A stretch of 64,000 bases of DNA from Kitasatospora albolonga (GCA_002082585.1 CP020563.1:186001-250000); one strand, 5' to 3'; shown: positions 50,209 through 60,082, counted from the first letter of the stretch. The notes: generated from the letters alone by a model not told the origin. Numbers and translations: made by a program.

Positions 50209-53200
50209 ATGACCGCCCCCGAGCACAGCCATGCCACCGTCCCCCCGCCCACCCTCCGCTCGATCGTCGCCGAGCACCGCCGGGGGCTCATCACCTCGGC
50301 GCTGCTGTCCGTCCTGGCGGCCGCGTGCTCGATGGCCCCCTACGTCGCCGTCTATCTGACGGCCGCCGAACTGTTCGCCCCCGGCCCCGTCGACCAGGGC
50401 CGGATCGGATGGATCGCGGCCTTCACCGCTCTGGCCGTCGTCCTGCGCTCCGTACTGGCGGGGGCCTCCTCTCACCTGGCGCACGTCACCGCGTACCGCA
50501 TCCTGGCCCGCCTGCGGCTCGCGCTCGCCGACCGGCTCCAGCGCATACCGCTGGGGCGGGTGCAGCGCCGCTCCTCCGGTGAGATGAAGAAGCTGCTGCA
50601 CGACGACGTCGAGCAGCTGGAGGAGGCCCTCGCCCACGGCGTACCGGACCTCGCGGCGGCCGCCGCCGTACCGCTGACCACCACCGCGCTGCTGATGGCC
50701 GTCGACTGGCGCCTCGGCCTGGTGGCGCTCGCGGCGCTGGTGCTGCTGCTGGCCGTCTCCGCTACGGGGATGGCGCTGGCGAACAAGAACAACGCGGCCC
50801 TCGCCGCCCACACCACGGTCCTCAACACCGCCGTCCTCACCTATCTCCAGGGCATCAAGGTCATCCGGGGCTATCTGCGCCAGGACTCCGGCTACGACCA
50901 GGCCCGGGCCGCGGTCATCGAGGGCGCGGAGCTCAGCGAGCGGACCCTGCGCAGCCCGGTGCGCTGGCTGGTCGGCGTGATGACCGTCGCGACCGGCTTC
51001 GCCGTGGCGCTGCTGGTGCCGGTCGCCGGGCACGGCTTCGTGGACGGCCGGACGGGGCTGGACACCCTGGCGCTCTTCCTGGTGGTGGCGCTCGGCTATC
51101 TGACGCCGGTGATCGGGCTGGTCGGCGTCCTGGCGACGGTGCTGGTGCGCGTCCAGTTCTCCGCGACGGCGGTACGGGAGATGCTCGCGAAGGAGGAACT
51201 GCCCGCGCCCGCCCGGCCGGAGGCGCCGACGCGCTTCGATGTGGCCCTGGAGGGCGTCGGGTTCGCGTACGAGAGCGGGCGCGAGGTGCTGCACGGGGTC
51301 TCCCTGGCGGTGCCGGACGGCAGCAGTTGCGCACTCGTCGGGGCCACCGGCTCCGGCAAGACCACCATCGCCCGGCTGATCGCCCGCTTCTGGGACACCG
51401 GCGGCGGGCGGGTGACCATCGGCGGGGTCGACGTACGGGAGATCGAACCGGCCCTGCTGGCACGGCTGGTGGCCTTCGTGCAGCAGGACGAGTACGTGTT
51501 CGCCACCACCCTGCTGGAGAACATCCGCATCGCCCGCCCCGGCGCCACCGACGCCGAGGTGATCGCCGCCGCCGAGGCCGCCCAGCTCGGCGAACTCACG
51601 GCGGAGCTCCCGGACGGCTGGGCCACCGCGCTCGGCGCCGGGGGCGGCAACCTCTCCGGCGGGCAGCGGCAGCGGATCTCCGTCGCCCGGGCCCTGCTCA
51701 AGGACGCGCCCGTCGTCATCCTTGACGAGGCGACCGCCTCCCTGGACGCGCTCACCGAACGCCGTACGCTCCAGGCCGTCCGGACGCTCACCCGGGGCCG
51801 TACGGTCATCGCCATCGCCCACCGCCTGGACACCGTCCGCTCCTCCGACCGGATCGCCGTCGTCGAGGACGGCCGTATCCGGGCCACCGGCACCCACGAC
51901 GAGCTGCTCGCCGCCGACACCGGCTACCGGGAGCTGTGGAACGCCTACCGCGAGGCGACGGGCTGGCACCTGAGCGGCGAGGGGGCGAGCGGCCGGGTGG
52001 CGGTGTCCCCTCCTCCGCCCGCCACGACGGGAGAGGCCGACGGCTGGACCCGGGCGGCGCGCGAGGTGGTGCGCCCGGGCGTCGGCGAGCTGGGCTTCCT
52101 CGCCCAGTGGCGGACCCTGCTCGGCCGCGGCCGACGTGACCTGCTGCGCCGGGGCCTCCCCCGGCTGCTGCTGGAGGGAACGGTCCGCTCGGTCCCGCTC
52201 GCCGCGGTGTTCCTGCTGCTGGACGCGGCGGTCCGGCAGCAGAACGGCGGCCCGGAGCTGACGCACGGTTACGTCTGGGGGGTCACCGGCTTCCTGGCCG
52301 CCGGGCTCGTCCTGCGGCTGATCGCCGTCGACCGCACCAACACCGTCATCTGGTCGATCGCCACCCGGGCCAAGGCCGACCTCCAGCTCTCCGTGATCGA
52401 ACGGCTGCGGCGCGTCCCGCTCGGCTTCTTCTCCCGGGTCGACAACGGCCGGATCTCGACGCTCGTCACCAACGACACCGTCATGATCGACTTCCAGAAC
52501 CTGCCGCAGATGCTCACCGGCGCCTTCCTCCAGCCGGTGTACGTGTCCGTCGCGCTGCTGGTCATCGACTGGCGCCTCGCGCTCGCGGCGCTGGTGGGAA
52601 TGCCCGCGTTCTTCCTGCTCACCGCGTGGAGCGACCGGATCTACCACCGGGTCTTCACCGATGTGCACCGCACCCGGGCGGAGACGTCGCTGATCCTCAT
52701 CGAGCAGGCCCGGGGCGCCGCCGCCCTGCGCGCCCACCCCGACTCGGCGCTCGCGGGCCGCTACCGGGACGCGGTGGAGCGGCTGCGCGCGGCGAGCGTA
52801 CGGATGTCGGTACGGGCCGCCCCGGTGACCGCGCTCGCCGCCATCGCCGTCGAACTCGGCCTGGTGGTGCTGATCGTGGTCGGCGCGGCCCTGTACGCGG
52901 CCGGGTCGGTCTCGGCGACCGTCCTGCTGATGTTCCTGCTGCTGTCGCTCGTCCTCTACCAGCCGGTGCAGGAGCTGACCACGCTGGCCGGCTACCGGCG
53001 CAACCAGGAGCAGATCGCCCGCAAGATCGGCGAGGTGTGGGACGCGCCGGTCCTCACCGAGCCGGAGCACCCCGCCGAGCCCTCCGGCGCCGAACTCCGC
53101 TTCGAGAACGTCCGGTTCACCTACACGGGATCGGAGAGCGACCTCGTACTGGACGGGGTGGACTTCAGCTGCCGGCCGGGCACGATCACCGCGCTCGTCG

Positions 53201-53826
53201 GGGCCTCCGGTTCGGGCAAGACCACGGTGGCCAACCTCGCCGCCCGCCTCTGGGACGTGGAATCCGGCGCGGTGCGCATCGGCGGCGCCGACGTACGGGA
53301 GCTCGGCAGCGACCGGGTGATGGGCCTGGTCACCACCGTCCACCAGGACGTGTACCTCTTCGACGGCACCGTCCGCTTCAACGTGACGCTCGGCCGGCCG
53401 GAGGCCACCGACGAGGAGGTGTGGGCGGCGCTGGCCGCCGCGCAGTGCGACGACGTGGTCCGGGCGCTGCCCGGCGGGCTCGACCACCATCTGGCCGACA
53501 GCGGCTCCGGGCTGTCGGGGGGTCAGCGCCAACGGCTTTCCATCGCACGGGCGTTGCTCAAGGACTCGCCGGTCCTCATCCTGGACGAGGCGGTCGCCGC
53601 CGTCGACCCGCAGACCGAGGCGAGAATCCAGGAGGCGCTGGCCCGGCTGGTGGCCGGACGGACGACGGTCGTCATCGCCCACCGTCTCGACACGGTCCGC
53701 GAGGTGGACCGGATCGTGGTGCTCGCCGGGGGTTCGGTGGAAGCGGCCGGGACGCATGAGGAGCTGGTCACCGCGAGCCCGACGTACCGCGCACTGCTGG
53801 ACGCCCACGGCGCACAAGAGGTCTAG
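50209..53826 (+). CDS. Fused ABC transporter TMD-NBD-TMD-NBD (IrtAB/YbtPQ-like), iron-box controlled
   Basis: A 1205-residue protein containing two complete exporter-type ABC half-transporters. Half one has about six helices (30-300) and an NBD with GATGSGKTT (near 380), NLSGGQRQR and VILDEATASLD. Half two has helices at about 635-920 and an NBD with GASGSGKTT (near 998), GLSGGQRQR and LILDEAVAAVD. IrtA/IrtB and YbtP/YbtQ have this fold and import ferric siderophores, normally as two separate proteins; the siderophore-reductase domain of IrtA is not present here. ATG 50209 follows AGGAA. The upstream iron box and downstream AraC gene support a siderophore role; direction of transport is unproven. 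Confidence 0.88.
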   Translation: MTAPEHSHATVPPPTLRSIVAEHRRGLITSALLSVLAAACSMAPYVAVYLTAAELFAPGPVDQGRIGWIAAFTALAVVLRSVLAGASSHLAHVTAYRILARLRLALADRLQRIPLGRVQRRSSGEMKKLLHDDVEQLEEALAHGVPDLAAAAAVPLTTTALLMAVDWRLGLVALAALVLLLAVSATGMALANKNNAALAAHTTVLNTAVLTYLQGIKVIRGYLRQDSGYDQARAAVIEGAELSERTLRSPVRWLVGVMTVATGFAVALLVPVAGHGFVDGRTGLDTLALFLVVALGYLTPVIGLVGVLATVLVRVQFSATAVREMLAKEELPAPARPEAPTRFDVALEGVGFAYESGREVLHGVSLAVPDGSSCALVGATGSGKTTIARLIARFWDTGGGRVTIGGVDVREIEPALLARLVAFVQQDEYVFATTLLENIRIARPGATDAEVIAAAEAAQLGELTAELPDGWATALGAGGGNLSGGQRQRISVARALLKDAPVVILDEATASLDALTERRTLQAVRTLTRGRTVIAIAHRLDTVRSSDRIAVVEDGRIRATGTHDELLAADTGYRELWNAYREATGWHLSGEGASGRVAVSPPPPATTGEADGWTRAAREVVRPGVGELGFLAQWRTLLGRGRRDLLRRGLPRLLLEGTVRSVPLAAVFLLLDAAVRQQNGGPELTHGYVWGVTGFLAAGLVLRLIAVDRTNTVIWSIATRAKADLQLSVIERLRRVPLGFFSRVDNGRISTLVTNDTVMIDFQNLPQMLTGAFLQPVYVSVALLVIDWRLALAALVGMPAFFLLTAWSDRIYHRVFTDVHRTRAETSLILIEQARGAAALRAHPDSALAGRYRDAVERLRAASVRMSVRAAPVTALAAIAVELGLVVLIVVGAALYAAGSVSATVLLMFLLLSLVLYQPVQELTTLAGYRRNQEQIARKIGEVWDAPVLTEPEHPAEPSGAELRFENVRFTYTGSESDLVLDGVDFSCRPGTITALVGASGSGKTTVANLAARLWDVESGAVRIGGADVRELGSDRVMGLVTTVHQDVYLFDGTVRFNVTLGRPEATDEEVWAALAAAQCDDVVRALPGGLDHHLADSGSGLSGGQRQRLSIARALLKDSPVLILDEAVAAVDPQTEARIQEALARLVAGRTTVVIAHRLDTVREVDRIVVLAGGSVEAAGTHEELVTASPTYRALLDAHGAQEV

Positions 53827-53895
53827 ATAGGATCGCGCCAAGGAATTCGGGCAGAATCAGCCCCTGCGCCCGAGGAACTGCGGTGAAGGAGAGAA

Positions 53896-54942
53896 GTGCT
53901 CCCCGAAACGGTTCTCCGAACAGACGACGTGGCACCGGACAGCAGATTCGACCTGTGGCGGGAAGCCATGACGGCGATGATGCCGCCGATGCACATCAGC
54001 AGCCAGCACTCTTCCGACTTCTGGGCCCATACACGTCTGTTGACCCTGGACGACGTGCTGCTCTGGCCGGTGGCCATGCAGGCGTCACGCTACCGCCGGA
54101 CACCGGAACTGATCCGCCGGGGCGATCCCGGGTTCTACCACCTCACGCTCGTGCTGCCGGGAAGCGGACGGCTCAGGGTGGATCACCAGGGCCTGAGGCA
54201 CTTCTCCCTGGTCAGTGACCTGTACATCCTGGACACCTCGCAGCCCTGTGATGTCGAGGTCGAGGAGAACGAACTGGCCGTGGGAATCGGCGTCGAGATC
54301 CCCCGAACCAACTTTCCCCTCGCCACCGAAAGAGCCATCGGCCGGATGCTCGGCCGACGCATTTCGGGACAGGAGGGGTTCGGGGCGGTTCTCTCCCATT
54401 TCCTGTCGCATCTCGTCTCCAGGAACTCCGCGCACCAGCCGTCCGATATGCCACGACTCAAGCAGATGCTGCTCGATCTCGTCACCGGAATCGTGTCCCG
54501 CGAACTGGACGCGGAGGAGTCGCTCAGTACGGAAACCAGGCGAAGAAACAAATTCCTGCTCATCCGCTCCTATATCCACCAGCATTACCACGATCCGGGG
54601 CTGACCCCGCGGACCGTGGCCGCCGCCCACTTCATCTCCCCGCGGCAGCTGCACCGCCTGTTCGAGGCCGAGAGGATCACCGCGGCGGCCTACATCCGCG
54701 GCCTGCGCCTGGCGGAGGCCCGCCGCCGCCTGGCCGACCCGGCGCTGTACACCACGTCCGTCCAGACGATCGCCCAGCGCTGCGGCTTCGCCAGCGCAGC
54801 GCACTTCAGCCGGTCCTTCTCCGCCGCGTACGGTATGGCCCCGCGCGAGTACCGGGAGCTGGAGCACCGGCAGCAGCTGGACACGGAGCTCCGGGCCCTC
54901 GTCCTGCCGCCCGCCACCGGCCGCGACCCGATACCGGTGTAG
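53896..54942 (+). CDS. AraC family regulator
   Basis: A 348-residue activator. The N-terminal sensory domain (about 15-200, AraC-binding-domain type) includes DLWREAMTAMMPPMHI and GFYHLTLVLPGSGRLRVDHQG. The C-terminal double HTH (about 235-330) shows LTPRTVAAAHFISPRQLHRLFEAE and SVQTIAQRCGFASAAHFSRSFSAAYGMAPREYR. GTG 53896 follows AAGGAG at short spacing. It lies 69 bases after the iron-regulated ABC gene on the same strand. YbtA-like regulators that sense ferric siderophores are AraC proteins found beside YbtPQ, so a similar role is plausible. Confidence 0.88.
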   Translation: MLPETVLRTDDVAPDSRFDLWREAMTAMMPPMHISSQHSSDFWAHTRLLTLDDVLLWPVAMQASRYRRTPELIRRGDPGFYHLTLVLPGSGRLRVDHQGLRHFSLVSDLYILDTSQPCDVEVEENELAVGIGVEIPRTNFPLATERAIGRMLGRRISGQEGFGAVLSHFLSHLVSRNSAHQPSDMPRLKQMLLDLVTGIVSRELDAEESLSTETRRRNKFLLIRSYIHQHYHDPGLTPRTVAAAHFISPRQLHRLFEAERITAAAYIRGLRLAEARRRLADPALYTTSVQTIAQRCGFASAAHFSRSFSAAYGMAPREYRELEHRQQLDTELRALVLPPATGRDPIPV

Positions 54943-54955
54943 GACCCGTGTATGC

Positions 54956-54987
54956 CTGCCGGGCTGCCGGGCTGCCGGGCTGCCGGA
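54956..54987. repeat. Eight-base tandem repeat CTGCCGGG
   Basis: Three perfect and one partial copy of CTGCCGGG lie 13 bases after the AraC stop. The rest of 54943-55195 shows no gene; a short promoter region for the following gene is presumed. Confidence 0.8.
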
Positions 54988-55195
54988 AGGATGTCGCTCC
55001 GGGTCAACAGCCTGGCACTGATGGTCAAGGACAGTTCGCCGCCGATCGGTCAGAGTTCTTGTGGGCGCCGGGGAACGAACGACGACCGGGCGCCCACAGG
55101 GCGGGGGGAACTGCCCTGTGCACGACACGCATCGCCTTTGCCATTCAGCGCGTCGGCCGTCCGGGCCGCCGCGCCATGACCCGAGAGGGAACAGC

Positions 55196-55654
55196 ATGCG
55201 ATCGAACGTCTTGGTCAAGACGCTCGTCAGTGTCACCACCGCCGTCGGTATCGCCGCCGGGGGGCTGGCGACCGCGGGGACCGCCTCCGCGGCACCCGCT
55301 CCGTCCGAGAAGACCTCCGTAAGTGCCGAGGTCGCCCCCTTCGCGGTGGTCAACCTCGGTCTGAACACCACGCAGGCCCGGAACGTGCAGTGCTTCCTCA
55401 AGAAGTACTGGAACTACACAGGAGCCCTCGACGGACAGCTGGGCACCAACAGCTGGAAGGCCATGCAGAGGCGTCTGGCGTCCAACAAGGGCTACACCGG
55501 CGCCATCGACGGGGTGGTCGGGCCCGGTACGATCTCGGCGCTGCAGCGTCTGCTCCGGTCCTACGACTACACCGGTGCGATCGACGGAATCGCCGGTCCC
55601 GGCACCCAGGCCGCGTTCAAGAGGTACGGCAACAACCTCGCCAGCTTCTGCTGA
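55196..55654 (+). CDS. Small secreted peptidoglycan-binding-like protein
   Basis: A 152-residue exported protein. The signal peptide is about 1-33 (VSVTTAVGIAAGG, ending TASA). The mature part consists of PG_binding_1-like helical repeats: NYTGALDGQLGTNSWKAMQRRL, GYTGAIDGVVGPGTISALQRLL and DYTGAIDGIAGPGTQAAFKRY. The repeated (Y)TGxxDGxxGxxT unit is typical of wall-binding modules fused to hydrolases, but no catalytic domain is attached. Two cysteines (VQCFL and the final residue) might pair. ATG 55196 follows GAGGGAA. Confidence 0.85.
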   Translation: MRSNVLVKTLVSVTTAVGIAAGGLATAGTASAAPAPSEKTSVSAEVAPFAVVNLGLNTTQARNVQCFLKKYWNYTGALDGQLGTNSWKAMQRRLASNKGYTGAIDGVVGPGTISALQRLLRSYDYTGAIDGIAGPGTQAAFKRYGNNLASFC

Positions 55655-55700
55655 GCCGAGTGATCGCTCCGTAGCGCGGAGCCGATCCCCCTCGCCGACC

Positions 55701-55736
55701 GCCGAGCGGCGAGCCCTCACCGGCTCGCCGCTCGGC
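55701..55736. terminator. Bidirectional hairpin
   Basis: Perfect 15-base arms GCCGAGCGGCGAGCC and GGCTCGCCGCTCGGC with a six-base loop between the secreted protein and the dehydrogenase gene. Confidence 0.87.
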
Positions 55737-55746
55737 CGCGCTCCGG

Positions 55747-56736
55747 CTACGGCTGCACCACGATCTTCCGCCCCACCCCCGCCTTGAACTGGTCGATCGC
55801 CTCCGGGTACCGCTCCAGCGGCAGCCGGTCGCTGATGAAGACGGCCGGGTCCAGCACCCCGCTCGCGAAGAGCGCGGCGGCCCGCTCGTAGCTGTGCAGG
55901 ACCGCCATCGAGCCGGTGATGGTGATCTCCTGGTTGTAGATCCGGTACGGCTCGATGACGGCGGTCGTGGCGTAGTCGGCCACTCCGAACTGGAGGAACG
56001 TGCCGCCCTTGGCGACCCGGCCCAGGCCGTCCTGGATCGCCGCCGCGTTGCCGGTGGCGTCGATGACCACGTCCCAGCCGCCCGGCCGGTCGAGCTCCTC
56101 GGCGCGGGCCGCCGCCCCCGTGCAGCCCAGGAGCGTCGCCGTCTCCAGCCGCTGCGGGTTGACGTCCAGGACCTCCACCGACGCGGCGCCCGTGCGCTTG
56201 GCCAGCTCCAGCATCATCAGGCCCATCGTGCCGGAGCCGTAGATCAGCACCTCGGCGCCCAGGTTGCCCTTCAGGACGTCGTACCCGCGCACCGCGCAGG
56301 AGAGCGGCTCGATGAGGGCCGCGTCGGTGACGTCGATGTGGTCGGGCAGCTTGACGCAGTTGGCGACCGGGGCGACGGCGAACTCGGCGGCGCCCCCGGG
56401 GACGGTGACGCCGATGGCGGCCCAGTTGTCGCAGAGGTTGCCGCGGCCGGAGCGGCAGTAGCGGCACTCGTGGCAGTGGAGCGAGGGGTCGACGGCCACC
56501 TTGTCCCCGACGGCCAGTTCGGTGACGTCGGTGCCGACGGCGACGATCTCCCCGGCGAACTCATGGCCGGGCACGATCGGCAGGGTGGGGGCGAACTCCC
56601 CCTGGAGAATGTGGAGATCGGTGCCGCAGAGCCCGCAGGACGCCACCTTCACGACCACGTCACGGCGGCCGGGCGTGGGGTCGTCGACCGTGGTGACCGA
56701 GACCTTGCCGGGGGCCTCGACGATGGCTGCCCTCAT
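55747..56736 (-). CDS. Zinc-dependent alcohol/polyol dehydrogenase
   Basis: A 329-residue medium-chain dehydrogenase of the sorbitol/xylitol type. Catalytic zinc ligands lie in ASCGLCGTDLH and PGHEFAGE; the structural zinc site has four cysteines in CHECRYCRSGRGNLC; the NAD motif is YGSGTMGLMMLEL. It should oxidise a polyol to a ketose. ATG 56736 overlaps the stop of the permease gene (ATGA), making it the last gene of the transport operon. That coupling suggests it acts on the imported sugar alcohol. Confidence 0.92.
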   Translation of the reverse strand: MRAAIVEAPGKVSVTTVDDPTPGRRDVVVKVASCGLCGTDLHILQGEFAPTLPIVPGHEFAGEIVAVGTDVTELAVGDKVAVDPSLHCHECRYCRSGRGNLCDNWAAIGVTVPGGAAEFAVAPVANCVKLPDHIDVTDAALIEPLSCAVRGYDVLKGNLGAEVLIYGSGTMGLMMLELAKRTGAASVEVLDVNPQRLETATLLGCTGAAARAEELDRPGGWDVVIDATGNAAAIQDGLGRVAKGGTFLQFGVADYATTAVIEPYRIYNQEITITGSMAVLHSYERAAALFASGVLDPAVFISDRLPLERYPEAIDQFKAGVGRKIVVQP

Positions 56737-57623
56737 TTGACTGCTCCCAAGGAAAGGCCCTGGACGAGTTTGTCCTGGGCGGCGTAGCCGGCGATGAGCA
56801 CCGGCAGGGACACGACCACGGACGCGGCGCACAGCTGGGCGAGGAAGAGGCCCTGGCTGGTGACGAAGGTGGTCAGATGGACGGGTGCGGTCCCGGCGAC
56901 GACACCGGTCAGCACCCGGGCGAACAGCAGCTCGTTCCAGCTGAAGATGAAGCAGATCAGGGCCGTGGCGGCGATGCCGGGGGCGGCGACCGGGGCGACG
57001 ACCCGGCCCAGCACGGTGGGCAGGCGGGCCCCGTCGACCTGGGCGGCCTCGATGATGGAGACGGGCACGTCGGCGAGGAAGGACTGCATCATCCACACCG
57101 CGATCGGCAGGTTCATCGAGGTGTAGAGGAGAACGAGAAGCCAGATGTTGTCCAGGAGCCCGGTGTTCTTCGCGAAGAGATAGATCGGCAGCAGTCCGGC
57201 GACCACCGGCAGCATCTTGGTGGAGAGGAAGAAGAACATCACGTCGGTCCACTTGCGCACCCGGCGGATGGAGAGCGCGTACGCGGCCGGAAGCGCCAGC
57301 AGGAGCACCAGCAGCGTGGAGAACACCGACGCCATCAGGGAGTTGACCAGCGGGGGCCAGGGGGTCGGCCCGCCTCCGCCGCCGAAGAACGTCCGGTAGC
57401 CGTCGAGTGTCAGCGCGGCCGCCAGGGAGGGCGGGTTGGTCGCCGCGTCGGCCTCCGAGTGGAAGGAGGTCAGCACCATCCACAGGGCGGGCAGGCAGAA
57501 CACGAGGCCCACGGCCCAGGCGGCCAGGCCGAGGGCGGTGGAGCGCCTGCGGGCCCGGGCCGTCGGCGCGGTGGCCCTCGTGGTGGCGCGGGTGCGGGTC
57601 GGTGCTGCGGTCGAGGCGCTCAT
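56733..57623 (-). CDS. Carbohydrate ABC transporter permease (MalG/SmoG type)
   Basis: A 296-residue membrane permease with a long basic N-terminal tail (residues 1-28, Thr/Ala/Arg-rich) and six helices. The EAA loop that contacts the ATPase is EAAQVDGARLPTVLGRVVAPVAAPGI. It overlaps the upstream permease and downstream dehydrogenase genes by four bases each. Homology to polyol (sorbitol/mannitol) permeases is suggested by the gene order rather than by a diagnostic residue. Confidence 0.92.
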   Translation of the reverse strand: MSASTAAPTRTRATTRATAPTARARRRSTALGLAAWAVGLVFCLPALWMVLTSFHSEADAATNPPSLAAALTLDGYRTFFGGGGGPTPWPPLVNSLMASVFSTLLVLLLALPAAYALSIRRVRKWTDVMFFFLSTKMLPVVAGLLPIYLFAKNTGLLDNIWLLVLLYTSMNLPIAVWMMQSFLADVPVSIIEAAQVDGARLPTVLGRVVAPVAAPGIAATALICFIFSWNELLFARVLTGVVAGTAPVHLTTFVTSQGLFLAQLCAASVVVSLPVLIAGYAAQDKLVQGLSLGAVK

Positions 57624-58591
57624 GCGCGGCTCGCCTCCTCGCGGAAGAGGGAGGAGACCACCCGGAGCGCGAAGGTCGCGATGATCACGGTGCCGATCAC
57701 CACGACCACGCCCACGGCGGACGCCAGTCCGTACTCATGGGCCCGGTAGAAGGTCTCGTAGACGGTGTACGGGAGGTTGGCGGTGCCGAGGCCGCCCGCG
57801 GTGATGGTGAACACGGCGTCGAAGTTCTGCACGATGTACACCGAGCCCAGCAGGACGCCGAGTTCGAGGTAGCGGCGCAGATGGGGCAGGGTCAGGAAGC
57901 GGAACATCTGCCAGGGGCCCGCGCCGTCGAGCCGGGCGGCCTCCAACGTCTCGGCGGGGCGGCTCTGGAGCCCCGCCAGCAGGATCAGCATCATGAACGG
58001 CGTCCACTGCCAGACCAGGGCGGCGGCCACCGCCATCAGGGGCATCTCGGAGGTCCACTCCGGCTGGGCGACGGACTCGATGCCGAAGAGGTTCCCGAAC
58101 CAGGTCAACGCCCCGTTGAACAGTCCGTATTCGGGGTTGTAGAGCGCGTGTTTCCACAGCAGCGCGGCCGAGATCGGCACGATCAGGAACGGGGTGATGA
58201 GGAGGGTGCGGACGAAGCCCCGGCCGAAGAAGGCGCGGTCCAGGAGCAGGGCGAAGAGGAGGCCGAGGACGACGCTGACGATCACGACCGTCGCGGTGAG
58301 CAGGACGGTGGTGAGGACCGATTCGCGCAGGGCGGGGTCGGTGAAGACGGAGCCGTAGTTGGCGAAGCCGGTGAAGTGGCGCTGGTCCGGCTTGAGCGAG
58401 TTCCAGTCGAAGAAGGAGATCACCAGGGTGGCCACGAAGGGCAGTTGGGTGACCACGATGAGGAAGACGAGTGCGGGCAGGAGCGGTGCGCGGGTCGCCC
58501 ACGCCCTGGCTCTGCTGCCCGTGGGGCGCTTGCCGGGCGCGGCGGCCGGTGGGCGGGGCGGTGTCGGCCGCACGGCGGTGGTCGTGGTCAT
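57620..58591 (-). CDS. Carbohydrate ABC transporter permease (MalF/SmoF type)
   Basis: A 323-residue permease, first of the pair. A Pro/Ala-rich basic N-terminus (1-32) precedes six helices. The EAA loop is EAARLDGAGPWQMFRFLTLPHL. It overlaps the binding-protein gene upstream (ATGA) and the second permease downstream (ATGA). GAGGAG precedes ATG 58591. Confidence 0.92.
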   Translation of the reverse strand: MTTTTAVRPTPPRPPAAAPGKRPTGSRARAWATRAPLLPALVFLIVVTQLPFVATLVISFFDWNSLKPDQRHFTGFANYGSVFTDPALRESVLTTVLLTATVVIVSVVLGLLFALLLDRAFFGRGFVRTLLITPFLIVPISAALLWKHALYNPEYGLFNGALTWFGNLFGIESVAQPEWTSEMPLMAVAAALVWQWTPFMMLILLAGLQSRPAETLEAARLDGAGPWQMFRFLTLPHLRRYLELGVLLGSVYIVQNFDAVFTITAGGLGTANLPYTVYETFYRAHEYGLASAVGVVVVIGTVIIATFALRVVSSLFREEASRA

Positions 58592-59961
58592 CGGTACTCC
58601 TCCGCGACCTTCTCGGCCAGCTTCTGGGAGGTGGCGAGTGCGGCGTCCACCGACTGGCGGCCCGCGATGGCGGCGCTGATCTCCTGCGCGACCTTGGTGC
58701 CGAGGTCGGTGAACTCCGGTACACCGACGAACTGGATGCCCGCCGTGGGGCGCGGCTGGGTGCCGGGGTTGTCGGGGTCGGCCTCGGAGATCGCCTGCCG
58801 GGTCACGTCGGCGAACGCCCCTGCTTCCTTGCGGTAGTCGGGGTGGTCGTAGGTGGACGCGCGTTTGCCCGCCGGGACGTTGGACCAGCCGCTGGTGGCG
58901 CCGACGAGCTCCTCGTACTCCTTGCTGGAGGCCCAGGAGATGAACTTCCAGGCGTCGTCGGCCTTCTTGGAGGCGTTCTGCATGCCCCAGGCCCAGGTGT
59001 AGAGCCAGCCGGAGCTGTCGGTCCGCTCGACGGGGGCCGGCACGTAGCCGATCTTCCCCTTCACCGGGGAGCCCTCGGCCTCCAGCGATCCGGCGCCGGC
59101 GGTGGCGTCGTACCACATGGCGGTCTTGCCCTGGGTCATGTTGTTGAGGCACTCGGCGTACCCGGACTGCGGGGCGCCGAGCTGTCCGTGCTTGCGCACG
59201 AGGTCGACGTAGAACTGAGTGGCCTTCTTGAACTCCGGTGCGGTCAGCCGCGGTTGCCAGTCCTCGGTGAACCAGGTGCCGCCCATGGTGTTGACGACGG
59301 TGGTGAGCGGGGCGATGACCTCGCCCCAGCCGGGGAGCCCGCGCAGGCAGATGCCCTTCATCCCGCGCTGCGATCCGTCGGCCGCGGCGGCGAGCCGGGC
59401 GACCTCCTGCCAGGTGGGCTTGGCGGGCATGGTGAGCCCTTCCTTCTCGAAGACGTCCTTGCGGTACATCAGGAAGGAGGACTCGCCGTAGAAGGGCTGG
59501 GCGTAGAGCTTGCCGTCCTTGTGGGTCAGCGACGCGCGCAGCGGCGGGAGGATGTCCTGCTGGTCGAAGTCCGGGTCGGCGTCCACGTAGCCGTCCAGCG
59601 GGCGCAGCCAGCCGTTCTCGGCGAAGAACGGCAGCTCGAAGTTGGAGATGGTGGCGATGTCGTACTGACCGGCCTGGTTGGAGTAGTCCTGGCTGATCTT
59701 GTCGCGGACGTCGTTTTCGGGCAGCACCGTGAAGTGGACGGTGATGCCGGTCTCCTCGGTGAAGTGACGCTTGGTCAGTTTCTGGAGCTCGACCATCTGC
59801 GGGTTGTTCACCATCAGGACATTGAGGGCGTCACCGCCCCCGAAGGAGGTCCCGCCCGCTCCGGCGCAGCCGGTGGCGAGGAGGGCGAGTGCCACGACGG
59901 TGGCGGCCGTGCGGGGCAGCAGGCGGCGTGGTCCGTGCCGTCGGCGGGGGTGGTGGCGCAT
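58588..59961 (-). CDS. Sugar/polyol-binding lipoprotein of ABC transporter (family 1 SBP)
   Basis: A 457-residue lipoprotein; the signal peptide ends in LLATGC. The mature protein has the family 1 extracellular solute-binding fold: LNVLMVNNPQMVELQKLTKRHFTEETGITV, PFYGESSFLMYRKDVFEKEGL, MTQGKTAMWYDATAG and GWLYTWAWGMQNASKK. The pattern and operon resemble SmoE-type sorbitol/mannitol binding proteins. ATG 59961 follows AGGAG. It is the first gene of the transport operon; no ATPase gene is included. Confidence 0.92.
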   Translation of the reverse strand: MRHHPRRRHGPRRLLPRTAATVVALALLATGCAGAGGTSFGGGDALNVLMVNNPQMVELQKLTKRHFTEETGITVHFTVLPENDVRDKISQDYSNQAGQYDIATISNFELPFFAENGWLRPLDGYVDADPDFDQQDILPPLRASLTHKDGKLYAQPFYGESSFLMYRKDVFEKEGLTMPAKPTWQEVARLAAAADGSQRGMKGICLRGLPGWGEVIAPLTTVVNTMGGTWFTEDWQPRLTAPEFKKATQFYVDLVRKHGQLGAPQSGYAECLNNMTQGKTAMWYDATAGAGSLEAEGSPVKGKIGYVPAPVERTDSSGWLYTWAWGMQNASKKADDAWKFISWASSKEYEELVGATSGWSNVPAGKRASTYDHPDYRKEAGAFADVTRQAISEADPDNPGTQPRPTAGIQFVGVPEFTDLGTKVAQEISAAIAGRQSVDAALATSQKLAEKVAEEYR

Positions 59962-60082
59962 GGGGACTCCTGATCAGTCGTAGCGGCTCGGTGATCGGGT
60001 CGGGCGGGGACGGTACGAGGGGTGGCGAGAGGGTGCCGGGTGGTCCTGGGGGGGCGTGCGGGGGTGTACGGGGGCAGGGCGG

